DNA from: Cyrtodaria siliqua
Taxonomy: Eukaryota > Mollusca > Bivalvia > Adapedonta > Hiatellidae
NCBI GenBank assembly: GCA_037043455.1
Contig: JAWPHD010010201.1
Span: 32,142 to 96,141 of the forward strand
Reading direction: 5' to 3'
DNA: 64,000 nucleotides
Shown here: positions 1 to 12,000 of the stretch, piece by piece
Position numbering within the stretch: position 1 is the first letter of the stretch
Layout of the letters: every line of letters begins with the position of its first letter
Position numbers and translations under genes: made by a program
The notes under the pieces: generated by a model
Seen by the model: only the letters and a program-made list of their open reading frames with translations
The model's database searches: none
What the model was told of the DNA's origin: nothing

Positions 1-643
1 ATTCATTGCTCATTACTTGTGTGTATCTATTCATTGCTCATTACAAGTGTGTATCTATTCATTGCTCATTACTAGTGTGTATCCATTGCTCATTACTTGT
101 GTGTATCTATTCATTGCTCATTACTGGTGTGTATTTATTCATTGCTCATTACTAGTGTGTATCTATTCATTGCTCATTACTAGTGTGTATCTATTCATTG
201 CTCATTATTTGTGTGTATCTATTCATTGCTCATTACTTGTGTGTATCTATTCATTGCTCATTACTTGTGTGTATCTATTCATTGCTCATTACTTGTGTGT
301 ATCTATTCATTGCTCATTACTAGTGTATATCTATTCATTGCTCATTACTAGTGTGTATCTATTCATTGCTCATTACTAGTGTGTATCTATTTATTGCTCA
401 TTACTAGTGTGTATCTATTCATTGCTCATTACTTGTGTGTATCTATTCATTGCTCATTACTTGTGTGTATATATTCATTGCTCATTACTTGTGTGTATCT
501 ATTCATTGCGCATTACTTGTGTGTATCTATTCATTGCTCATTACTAGTGTGTATCTATTCATTGCTCCTTACTAGTGTGTATCTATTCATTGCTCATTAC
601 TAGTGTGTATCTATTCATTGCTCATTACTAGTGTGTATCTATT
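1..643. repeat. 28-bp tandem minisatellite, about 23 copies
   Basis: A 28-bp unit built around ATTCATTGCTCATTACT and GTGTGTATCT repeats head to tail from the window edge to about 643. Differences between copies are mostly single bases (ACTTG/ACTAG/ACTGG). The array is cut by the window start, so its full length is unknown. The unit happens to lack stops in the plus frames, so it yields long repetitive translations that are not genes. Confidence 0.95.
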
Positions 644-929
644 AGATTTCTTGTACAAACTACCGGGTATATACTGTATATGAACCTCGACCATCTAAAT
701 CGTTCAAACACAAATACGGTCAGATTGAACACCCACCACATGCATAAAAAATCCATATAGTCACGTTTCTCCTATAAAATTCACTCAGATTTACTTTGGC
801 TTAAGTTTTACATGGAGGCATAATCAAGGCATAATGTTGATACTTGATACAGATACTTCAAAATGGCCGTGTGTCCCTTGAAATATGTCTTATTTTACAT
901 TGATTGCGAAACAAGTTCTTGCAACTTAG

Positions 930-1113
930 ATTGCCTTTCACCGCTGCGGGTTCGAATTCCACTGGGAGCTCGACTTGTGAGGAAGTGTCAATTCTTACGG
1001 ATGGCGGGAGGTGTACAGTACTGGTTCTACCCAGGAAAATCAACTGTCATATATAACCTGACATGTGTTGATAATGATGTAAAAACACCATACATACAAA
1101 CAAGCAACTTAAA
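930..1113 (+). mobile_element. SINE-like fragment with tRNA B box
   Basis: Begins with a Pol III B-box-like stretch (GCGGGTTCGAATTCC), followed by a module with GGAGCTCGACTTGTGAGG, GTACAGTACTGGTTCTACCC, and an end with repeated CAAA/CAAAC. The same module recurs at 42915-43010, 43205-43270, 44505-44612, 53712-53820 and 56280-56490, so it is a dispersed family. The 5' head is incomplete here. The stretch 644-929 before it shows nothing recognisable. Confidence 0.7.
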
Positions 1114-1190
1114 TTAATCACTCTCGATGGCTTCCTGGGTAGAACCAGTACTAAGCAGTGGATTAATTATCTTGCTGAAGGATAAATAAC

Positions 1191-1594
1191 GTGGCGGCGG
1201 CGAGGATCGAACCCTCGCTCTGGAGTTGGCGCTCTACCACTGGAGGGCTGGCGTGGCGCAGTCGGTAGCGCTGCGGATTTGTAACCGGAGGCCCCGGGTT
1301 AAATCCTCCGTGGTGCCACTGAGTTCCGTCGGTGTGTTCTTGGGCAAGACACTTTCCTTCAGCCTCGTCCGTCTGATGGGGACGTAAACCGGGCGGTCCC
1401 TTGTATCGGTCTATCCTCCGAGCACGTAAAAGAACCATAGGAATCTATTCGATAAAAAGAGTAGGGCAGGTTCCCGGATTTCTATGTATCCTTCCCCTCT
1501 CTCTGGGGCGGCTCTAAATAACCTATACTGTGTCGATGAGCCGTTAAACAACATTCAGTTCAGTTCAGTTCTACCACTGGACCATGCACGCCAC
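1191..1594 (-). pseudogene. tRNA-like sequence split by a SINE
   Basis: With the inserted SINE and one target duplication removed, the minus strand gives about 67 nt. It has an A-box-like TGGTCCAGTGG, a B box GGTTCGATCC, a T-arm CGAGG/CCTCG and ends GTGGCG/CGCCAC that can pair. The anticodon stem pairs poorly, so it is a tRNA pseudogene or SINE head rather than a working tRNA. The halves are 1191-1244 and 1571-1594. Confidence 0.55.
1245..1570 (+). mobile_element. tRNA-derived SINE, near full length, with 11-bp TSD
   Basis: The head GGCTGGCGTGGCGCAGTCGG resembles the 5' half of a tRNA with an A box, with TTTGTAA at the anticodon-loop position and a B-box-like segment after it. A body with GTCTTGGGC-type motifs follows, and the tail is a (TTCAG)n repeat. 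An identical CTACCACTGGA lies on both sides (1234-1244 and 1571-1581), which is a target-site duplication. A close copy in the other orientation is at 48002-48323, and diverged pieces occur at 1801-2030, 15640-15715, 20395-20560, 44907-45167 and 46080-46235. Confidence 0.9.
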
Positions 1595-1800
1595 TCTTCT
1601 TTAGTTATTATTGATATCAATACCTCCAAAAAACTTATTATTTAAACCCAACTAGGGTAAGATTGAATAATGTAAATAAAAATGAAATAATTTTATTTAT
1701 TGTTTTAATGTAACTATTAATCAGAGTAGAAATACTTGACGTTAACTTCTGACAATTAGTTTGATGTGGATGTTGTTGAAAAGCTCATCAATAAAGTAAC

Positions 1801-2030
1801 TTAGAGCCATCCCAGAGAGAGAGGAAGGATATATAGGAACTCAGGAACCTGACTACTCTTACTAAACAACAGATTCCTGCGGTTCTGGAACATGCTCCGA
1901 GGAGTCTTCGATACATGGAGCCGCCCACTTTACATCCTCATCCTACAGACGAGGCTATTTAAGGGGAAAAGTCTTGCCCCTGGTCAAAACCCAGTGGCGT
2001 CGGTGATGCTTGAACCCGGGTCCTTCTTTT
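1801..2030 (-). mobile_element. Diverged SINE copy
   Basis: Minus-orientation relative of the SINE at 1245-1570. It keeps the CCCAGAGAGAGAGGAAGGAT segment, the TCTTGCCC motif and a GAACCCGGGT B-box remnant. It is clearly older than the copies at 1245 and 48002. Sequence 2031-2830 is AT-rich with no gene. A run of AATAAA motifs on the minus strand near 2095-2104 could serve the gene ending at 2831, but this is not shown. Confidence 0.7.
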
Positions 2031-2830
2031 TGTTTTAGTAAGAAGTAAATCAAACACCAACTGCTTTATAATAATGAACATAAAATGTTTTTCATTTATT
2101 TATTTATACATTACATTATCTCCAAACATTTATAATTGTTTTGTTTTTTTAAAAAAGAGGCTTTTCTTTAACTTGAGATTTAGGGGTAAAACTTAAAAAT
2201 TGACCAAAAATTATATTTTGTATTCTAAACATAATGGATTGAGCCTAAAAATTACTCTACTAGGAAAATACTTTTGTACAGCATGTTAAGCATCAAGGTT
2301 AATCATCTGCAAAGCTACTATTAGGCCATATATGCCCGGGCCTATACATGAAAAAAATGGGAAATCCAAAAATGCAATAAAAACTGAAGCCTGAGGTGGT
2401 GTGGGAGGTGTTAAGAGTCAATATTTGTTTTACTTTACACTGTAGGTAATTCGACTTTGTCAAATGTTAATTATCAAATTTGTCCAAAAATATTACTTCA
2501 AATACCACGCAAGATATATGCCAAAATGCACCATTACATAGCTAAGTTAAAGAAAAAACGGACGGCCGAGTTTGTCGGGCCTATACATGCATTTCAGGTC
2601 AGCTACGCCCCTGTTAATTAAAGAATTTAGGCCCGATTCCATTCAAAACCTATGATAAATTCAAATTGTAGACCTAAACAACACCGTGCCAACACCATAT
2701 TTTGATTGATATGACAGCCTTATCATTAACGGGAACATTTTTAAAATGTAATATTTGTCTAGAAAAAGCCTGATGTACCCCCTTTAAAAACACACTTCTG
2801 ACAGTGCCTTGTTGAGACTGCCTGGCAGAA

Positions 2831-3029
2831 TCACGGTGTAAAGTCACCCGGCGACAGGACGCTGGATGGGCTGACAACATTGCTGTACAGACCACCTGCA
2901 CCGGGACTCGGGCTTCTGACATTGCGGAACTTCTCCTGAATATTGTTGAATAATGCCTGATACATAGGCTCCTTGGGCGTTCCCATCTGTAAATTTTTCT
3001 TTGTGTTTTTTGGAGTACCTCCAGGGGAC
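2831..3029 (-). CDS. PRR11-like gene, exon 7 (C terminus)
   Basis: Acceptor TCTAACAG. Encodes SPGGTP and KNTKKNLQMGTPKEP, an amphipathic YQALFNNIQEKF segment, RSPSP, and a Ser/Pro end with SVLSPGDFTP before TGA. This is the most PRR11-like part of the protein. Confidence 0.8.
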
Positions 3030-6000
3030 CTGTTAGATAAGACCAACATTTTTTTTCTTCAATACTGTGGTTTTAAAATAATTTATAAAGAAGTGTAAGA
3101 TATCTGTTTATCAGAAATTAATAATGTAAATTTGTTGCTTTTGTGTCAAAAATAGCATCATTTTAACATGTTTAAAGCTCAAATACCTACTGTTGAAACA
3201 GCAACGTTGTACATACAGTAATATACTTGTAAACAAAGCAAGTTTATTCTGCATTTTAGTGCCGAGCCTTATAAACTTGATAGTAAAAGTCACTAACATG
3301 TTATTCTATTATCATGTATATTATCCACATTTCTGGATGATTCACGAGTTATATCTATTAAACAGAATGTCACGCTTGTTGTGAATGCCGCCCTAGTTTT
3401 TTCTTCATAAAGTTATAACATTACATTAAAATAAACGCCAAGGAATTTCACATTACTTTTCGTTTATAAGTCATTGCAGAATAAAACAAAATGTATTCTA
3501 AAGTTTACCCTTCATCAGGCCGAAAAATGTGTGATAAATGCTAATATAGCAACCAATTTAAAGTATTTTTTAGACAATAGGCATTTCATTTAACGTTTAA
3601 TGATTAAAATACAGAAACTTCATCAAACTCTAGCAAGTCACCATTAAACCTATAATCCAAACTAGGACTTACTTATTTTCGCCGACACACTTGAGTCTTT
3701 TCCATGGATTAGATGAGAGGAGCTCCTGCTGAAGGCTGGTGAAAGAACAGTCAAGAGAAGGCGGCGATCCTAATGAACTGTAGTGTAATGTACAAACATA
3801 TTTTAAGTATAACTACATAACACTGTCCTTGGTAGCTTGGTTCTTTAACTCTTCTGCAAAAACATATTTTATGCAAGCGTGGGATCCAATTGAACTGAAC
3901 TGGAGTTTATAGTCGCACCAACAACTAAGGCCACATGGCGTTTTTTCAGCTTCCATTGGTGGAGGAAGACCTCAGGTGCCTCTCTGGACAATTTTCTCAT
4001 CACCAAGGTTCAGCAAGTCAGCTAGATAGGAAGATTCCTTACATAAAGATTCCTGTTCCCATGAGGGCTCAAACCCACAGCGGTGAGGGGCAAGTGGTTT
4101 CAAGTCAGAGTCTCTAACCACTCGGCCACGGACGCCCCTTCCTTGTATGCAGAACCTCTAAAGATGATAACCATCACAACAAGAGGTCAATGACCTTGAA
4201 GCTCTACTGATTGATTTTGATTTCAGGAAGTAGTCGCTACAGACTTGTTTTTTGAAAATCTATTTTTAACCGTGGCGTCCATCTTGAATTTCCGGCCGAC
4301 CTGAAATTTTGCCAAGATCAATAAGACATTAAGAGCAACATTCCTGTGAAGTTTCATGAAAATCCGTCAGGTAGTTTCAAAGAAGTAGTCGCTACAAGTT
4401 TTCATTATATAACTCTATGTAAACAAAGCAGCCATGTTTAAGGTCAAATCAAAACGATTTTCGACAAGGACCAACATCATGTCATACTGATCATTTTAGA
4501 AAAAGTCCCATATCAATATCTCTTATTGTTTTGAAGAAGTAGTCGCTACAAACTTATTTATTTTAAATCTATTTTTAGCTGTGGCGGCCATCTTGAATTT
4601 CCGGCCGACCTGAAATTTTTCTAGGATCAACTAGACATCAAGAGCAACATTCCTGTGAAGTTTCATGAACATCCGTCAATTAGTTTCAGAGGAGTAGTCG
4701 CCACAAGTTTTTACTATATAACTCTATGTAACCAAAGATGGCCACTGGCAGCCATGTTTAACGTCGAATCAAAATAATTTTCCACAAGGATCTACATCAT
4801 GTCATGCTGATCATTTTAGAAAAAGTCCCATATCAATATCACTTATAGTTTTCAAGAAGTAGTCGCTACAAACTTATTTTTTAAAAATCTATTTTTAGCT
4901 GTGACGGCCATCTTGAATTTCCGGCCGACCTGAAATTTTGATAGGATCAATTAGACATCAAGAGCAACATTCCTGTAAAGTTTCATGACAATCCGACAAG
5001 TAGTTTCAGAGGAGTAGTCGCTACAAGTTTTTACTATATAACTCTATGTAAACAAAGATGGCCGCTGGCAGCCATGTTTAACGTTGAATCAAAACGATTT
5101 TTGACTAGGATCAACATCATGTAATGCTGATCATTTTAGAAAAAGTCCCATATCAATATCACTTATAGATTTCAAGAAGTAGTCGCTACAAACTTATTTT
5201 TTAAAAATCTATTTTTAGCTGTGACGGCCATCTTGAATTTCCGGCCGACCTGAAATTTTTCTAGGATCAACTAGACATCAAGAGCAACATTCCTGTAAAG
5301 TTTCATGACAATCCGCCAAGTAGTTTCAGAGAAGTAGTCGCTACAAGTTTTTACTATATAACTCTATGTAAACAAAGATGGCCACTGGCAGCCATGTTTA
5401 ACGTTGAATCAAAACGATTTTTGACTAGGATCAACATCATGTCATGCTGATCATTTTAGAAAAAGTCCCATATCAATATCACTTATAGTTTTCAAGAAGA
5501 AGTCGCTACAAACTTGTATTTTAAAACTCTATTTTTAGCTTTGGCGGCCATCTTGGATTTCACATCAACATGAATTTTTGCTAGGATCAACTAGACTTTA
5601 TGGGCAACATTTCTGTAAAGTTTCATGAATATCCATCCAGTAGTTTCAGCTGTGAAGTCGCTACAAATAAAAGTTTACGGACAGACGGACAGACGGACGG
5701 ACGGACGGACGACGGACGCCGCACCACGGCATAAGCTCTGCTGATCTCTGATCAGTAGAGCTAAAAACAGAAAATATTGCCCTATGGCAATACAAACTGT
5801 CAGACAAATCTTTGACCCAGACACAAGGATACTACTACTATATTTCAAAGCTATATACCGGTAATCATATTTGATATTTACAATTAAATAGCTATGGAAT
5901 CATATTTGATATTTTCAATTAAAAAGCTACAGAAGGATATTTGATATTTTAAATTAAATATCTATGGAATCATATTTGATATTTTCAAAATCATATTTGA

Positions 6001-9000
6001 TATTTTCAATTAAAAAGCTATGGAATCATATTTGATATTTTCAATTAAATATCTATGGAATTATATTTGATATTTACAATTAAAAAGCTACAGAAGGATA
6101 TTTGATATTTTAAATTAAATATCTATGGAATCATATTTGATATTTTCAAAATCATATTTGATATTTTCAATTAAAAAGCTATGGAATCATATTTGATATT
6201 TTCAATTAAATATCTATGGAATTATATTTGATATTTACAATTAAATATGTATGGAATCATATTTGATATTTACAATTAAATATCTATGGAATCATATTTG
6301 ATATTTACAATTAAATATCTATGGAATCATATTTGATATTTTCAAAATCATATTTGATATTTTCAATTAAAAAGCTATGGAATCATATTTGATATTTTCA
6401 ATTAAATATCTATGGATTTATATTTCAAATTTACAATTAAATAGCTATGGAATCATATTTGATATTTTCAATTAAAAAGCTATGGAATCATATTTGATAT
6501 TTTCAATTAAAAAGCTATAGAATCATATTTGATATTTACAATTAAAAAGCTATAGAATCATATTTGATATTTTCAATTAAATATCTATGGAATCATATTT
6601 GATATTTTCAATTTCAATTAAAAAACTATGGAATCATATTTGATATTTTCAATTAAAAAGCTATGGAATCATATTTGATATTTTCAATTAAATAGATATG
6701 GAATCATATTTCATATTTACAATTAAATAGCTATGGAATCATATTTGATATTTTAAATTAAATATCTATGGAATCATATTTGATATTTTCAATTAAAAAG
6801 CTATGGAATCATATTTGATATTTTCAATTAAATATCTATGGAATCATATTCGATATTTTCAATTAAAAAGCTATGGAATCATAGCTTTTTAGTAAATATC
6901 ATATGTACAATTAAAAAGCTATGGAATCATATTTGATATTTTCAATTAAATATCTATGGAATCATATTTGATATTTTCAATTAAATATCTATGGAATCAT
7001 ATTCGATATTTTCAATTAAAAAGCTATGGAATCATAGCTTTTTAGTAAATATCATATGTACAATTAAAAAGCTATGGAATCATATTTGATATTTTCAATT
7101 AAAAAGCTATGGAATCATAGTTGATATTTTCAATTAAAAAGCTATGGAATCATATTTGATATTTTCAATTAAATAGTTATGGAATCATATTTGATATTTT
7201 CAATTAAAAAGCTATGGAATCATATTTGATATTTTCAATTAAATAGCTATGGAATCATATTTGATATTTTCAATTAAAAATCTATAGAATCATATTTGAT
7301 ATTTTCAATTAAAAAGCTATGGAATCACAGCTTTTTAGTAAATATCATATATACAATTAAAAAGCTATAGAATCATATTTGATATTTTCAATTAAAAAGC
7401 TATGGACATGATGGAATCATAGCTTTTTAGTAAATATCATAGGTACAATTAAAAAGCTATATAATCATATTTGATATTTACAATTAAAAAAGCGATAGAA
7501 TCATATTTGATATTTACAATTAAAAAAAGCTATGGAATCATATTTGATATTTACAATTAAAAAGCTACAGAAGGATATTTTATATTTGCAATTAAAAAGC
7601 TATAGAATCATATTTGATATTTACAATTAAAAAGCTATAGAATCATAATTGATATTTTCAATTAAAAAGCTATGGAATCATATTTGATATTTTCAATTAA
7701 ATATGTATGGGATCATATTTGATATTTACAATTAAATATCTATGGAATCATATTTGATATTTTCAGTTTCAATTAAAAAGCTATGGAATCATATTTATAT
7801 TTTCAATTAAAAAGCTATATAAGCATATTCGATATTTGCAATTTAAAAGTTACAGAATCATATTTGATATTAAAGGGACACATGGTATTCTTGAGTTTTA
7901 TTCGAACATTAAAAGTGTGTGTGTATTTCTAAGGATTATAGTCCCTCCACCTACGACAGGCGTCCTACCCGACGATTATAGGCACAATGTCTGGACTTTT
8001 ATCTGTGTGTTGTTGTGTGATGTGATGATATGTCTACTTGAAGCAGCGAACTCAATGGTTTCTTTATAGTGCTGCCACACTGGAATACCACGCCGTAGTA
8101 GACATGATACTCCCACCCGCCAGTCACATTATTCTGACACTGGTCAATCAGTCGCAGCACTACCCATTATTTGCTGGTCAGGCAAGGGTTACAAGTGACT
8201 ACTCCATTTTTAAAGTCTTTGGTATGACGCGGTCAGGGGACTCGAACCCACGACCTCCCGAATGCAAGGCAGACGCTATAACCACTACACAACAATGCTT
8301 CGGTTCCAACATTAAAATTTGCTACTCAATTCACTTATCCTACGTCATTTTGACTTTAAAACTGCTTCCAAATAATTAAATAAAAAATTGAGATTTCAGT
8401 TTTCTTCACTATTTCACCAAATGTTTAAATAAATTATTGATGCACTATTATAAGAACAAATAAATCAAAAAAGTACTCACTCATTTCCATCATGTTTTCT
8501 TGTTTTTTTCAAACTTTGTGGGGTGTCCATCTGTACACATAGAACAATATATTTCCATAATGGTGTGGTCTTTGTAAAAATGTAGTATAATGGGTTCAAA
8601 ATGGGTCTTAAATGTACCTATAACACATACAGTAACTTGACAATAATGCATGGTTTAGTACAGGATTTCAAATTATTGGTCAATAACTAAGTTTTGGTCT
8701 TAAAATGAAATCCGAATCACCTCCAGTCCTTTGAAGAAAATCAGATATTTGGACATAAAAATTATATATCAATGGGACCTGGATTTTTAAAGTAGCTATC
8801 TCGCCGCAAACAACAACAAAATTTTACAACATACGTACAGCGTTTCTAAACTTACTGATGACAAGGTATATATACACGCGGTAACTTTAATATTTTGAGA
8901 ACCCAAACTCTATAGACACAAAATAATCAGTTTTAATCAGCCAGACCAAACCCCAAAACTGGAGCGCCAAATTAAGAGTTACCAACCAATAATTCATTTT

Positions 9001-12000
9001 ACGCATATTCAAACACGGGTATTTAAGAACCCGTGAAAAAAACTATACTTTTGTAGCGTAATTTTGTCATTACTTGGCAGGTTAGCTTCTTTAACGGTAA
9101 ATAAGTAATACCTTTTTACTACAGGGGTGCTCCTAGGAACACGTGTCTCCTGTCTTGTGCTCATCACTGATCATAAACAAAATCACGCAAAATTAAGTTG
9201 TTTAATTTGAATACAGTGGGTGCAATCCTTCACAACGTATTGAGAGTAAATGATTTTTTTATAATCAGATCACAGTGACTTACTGACCTCCAACTTATTA
9301 GGAGTCCTCTCACCAAGGGATATTAAGTTAATACAAGTTTGAAGATGGTGGATGAAATTTTTACAAGTTATTAAGTTTATTAACATTTTCATTATAGGCT
9401 AACAGTGATCTTGACCTTTGACCTAATGACCCAAAAATCCATCTCACCAATCACAATCAACTTATAAAGCTTAAATACTGTGGGTGCAACCCTTCACAAC
9501 TTACTGAGTGGAAACAAATTTTCATTATCAGATCAGTGACCTTGACCTTTGACCTACTGTCCCAAAATTCAATACGGTCATCCTCCCACACAAAGAACAA
9601 TCAAGTTATAATGTTTAACGATGGTGCAATCTTTCACAAATTATTGAGCAGAAAACCTAAGTGTGACGCTATCAACACACATAGTGATCCCTAAGTAAAC
9701 AACGTGACGTGACGTTCCTCCGCAGGCGTCACAAAAACAAGTTGAGAAATTAATATGTTGTTCGCTACAATTAGTTTTAATATTTTCAGCTCTACAGGTA
9801 CCAATTAATGTTTAGAAAGAATAGACAAAACCTTGATTGCTAGAAGCCAGAAGGGACATCAACTCAATGTTCAGCATTATAAGTTACTTTAATACCCTTT
9901 AACAATTTCTTGACATAGTTTTGAGACTTACAGCTCCGTTTTGATTCATTCTGTTTTCAATTGGTGTGAACGGTCTCCTTGGCTGTATTTTCATTGCAGA
10001 CTTAGGTGTGGTCATCATTGGTGGGGGTGGCGGAGGAGGTGGCATTGAGAGAACAGGTGGCGGCGGAGGTGGCGGCATTGCTGATGTTGCAGGAGCAGAT
10101 TTTCTTGACGGGGTGCTACTTTCGGCTTGTGTCCTCCGCTGTTTCTGCTTGTCATGTAATCGTTGGGAACACCTTCGTCCTTTTGCCTCTAAAATACAAG
10201 AACATGTATATAACAGATTGCTCGCCGATTTTAATATTTCATATATAACAACTTGATAAATAAGCCTACATTCTCACCCTTCATCAAGATGATCAACTCT
10301 AGACCTCAATATCGGCACAAGACCTCCATGGCTGAGAGTTGATTTAGGTTGTGATAAGAAATACTTTTTTTTCAGTAAAAAAATACAGTAGATTACTCAA
10401 AATGCTTTATTCAATATACACGATAATGATAAACTACACTACAGCTCAAATCAGTACACTTCTGTTTGGCAATGATGACTCGTCACAATATGACCTGTCT
10501 GTGTCGACGTGCCATAAAACACCATTCATTCATTCATTCAAATGTTTATGGTAGGTAAGCAAAAACACCTTTGCTGTAACAATTTTGTTATATTACTGTT
10601 TAAAGTTCATTGTACGGACAGTGCGAACCTCGGTTATAGCGAGGTATTTTTTGAGTCCGCATGAGTTCGTTATAGGCAAGTTTTACTGTATCAACCGAAT
10701 TTCTATAAAAAATTCTAGATTTGTATGAAAAGTTCTTGCTGACTTTCAACAGATTTAACCTGTATCTTCTCCAAGATCCCTTTGTCTTGATGAAAACCAG
10801 AACAGACTCTTAAGACCCTTTCATGATTGACAATAGAACTATTTGTTCGAGATGTGATACACGCAATAGCTTACAACACTTTTCCCCCCCCCCATATCGG
10901 AGCCTCTGTTAGGGTTTATTTCCATATGACAAAAGTCATTTCTGATGACAGGTATATGTTCGCCCAGCTGACTACTAGGAGTTCTGTAGTACCCATCAGC
11001 CACTTTGTCTATATTTATTTCCATATGAGCCTATTTTTTCCCCCCATATATATGCCATACTCGTCAGAGGCCAGTTTCCGTCCAAGCCCAGTTTCCGTCA
11101 TTTTCATTTAAAAAACGTTTTTACACTGCAAATTACTAACGCGATGTCACTTATTGTCAGACGTTTATAACTGAAGATTGGAAACAGGAAAAACAACCAA
11201 AAAGTAAATAAGCGGTACAAAAACGAAAGGGATTTCTCCTAAAAAATGTATTTACTTCCTTATGTGGCGTTGGGGATGCGCGCGCATACTGCCGCATAAT
11301 AAACTTTAAAAAAAATAACACTGTAATGACGTCATAATTTTATCACTCTTCAGTGGACGCAGTTTAATAGACCGTGATTATATAGTTTCAGCAAAGAGAA
11401 GCAACTCGTACATTTATAAAATATTTTTTCCATATGCCATATATGGTACCCCTACCTAAATGGGCCTCATATCGGGTGGGTACACAAATTTGTAAAATTG
11501 TGTAAACATGTACACTTACCCATGGAATAATCAAACGCCTTCAGCATGTTACCCTTCATCTCGACCAGTTTCTTCTCTCGTTCCTTTTCCGAAACGCGGA
11601 CGATTGGGCTGTCATCTCCATGTATCATATCTAGTACTTTTACCTGAGGAGAGAATATTTATTCATGTATATCGCATATGGTACTGCCTTATACCAGACC
11701 ACACTGTCTTCCAGTAACATAAACAGGTCTCCTTTGATATCTTTAATAACTCTTCATCCATAGCCCAGTTCGATAACATGGTTTGCTTCCCTTTAACAGT
11801 TAATGCAGAGTTTAATATCCAACTTCTTGGGAGCAAATTATGCTTTTCTTACCTCAAACCTCATTCGAAAGATAAAGAGATTTTACGCGGATGTAATTTT
11901 CGGTATGAAAATTATTAGTCTTACACATGCAGCGTTGTTATTTTTATTTCCAACTTCGGAGAGAAAATTATGCTTTTCGTATCTAAACAGCAGAAGAACT

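Noticed and set aside
17..603. Two long open frames with repeated Cys/Val/Tyr peptides
   Set aside because: They are translations of the 28-bp tandem repeat, cycle through the same short peptide, and have no splice or domain support.
1..643. CRISPR-like regular repeats
   Set aside because: Units are directly adjacent with no spacers, and the genome is eukaryotic.
8237..8302. Functional tRNA-Ala gene
   Set aside because: Pairing is incomplete and a SINE-like body follows directly.
9966..10256. Gly-rich plus-strand frames
   Set aside because: They are the antisense shadow of the polyproline exon of the PRR11-like gene, which has matching splice phases.
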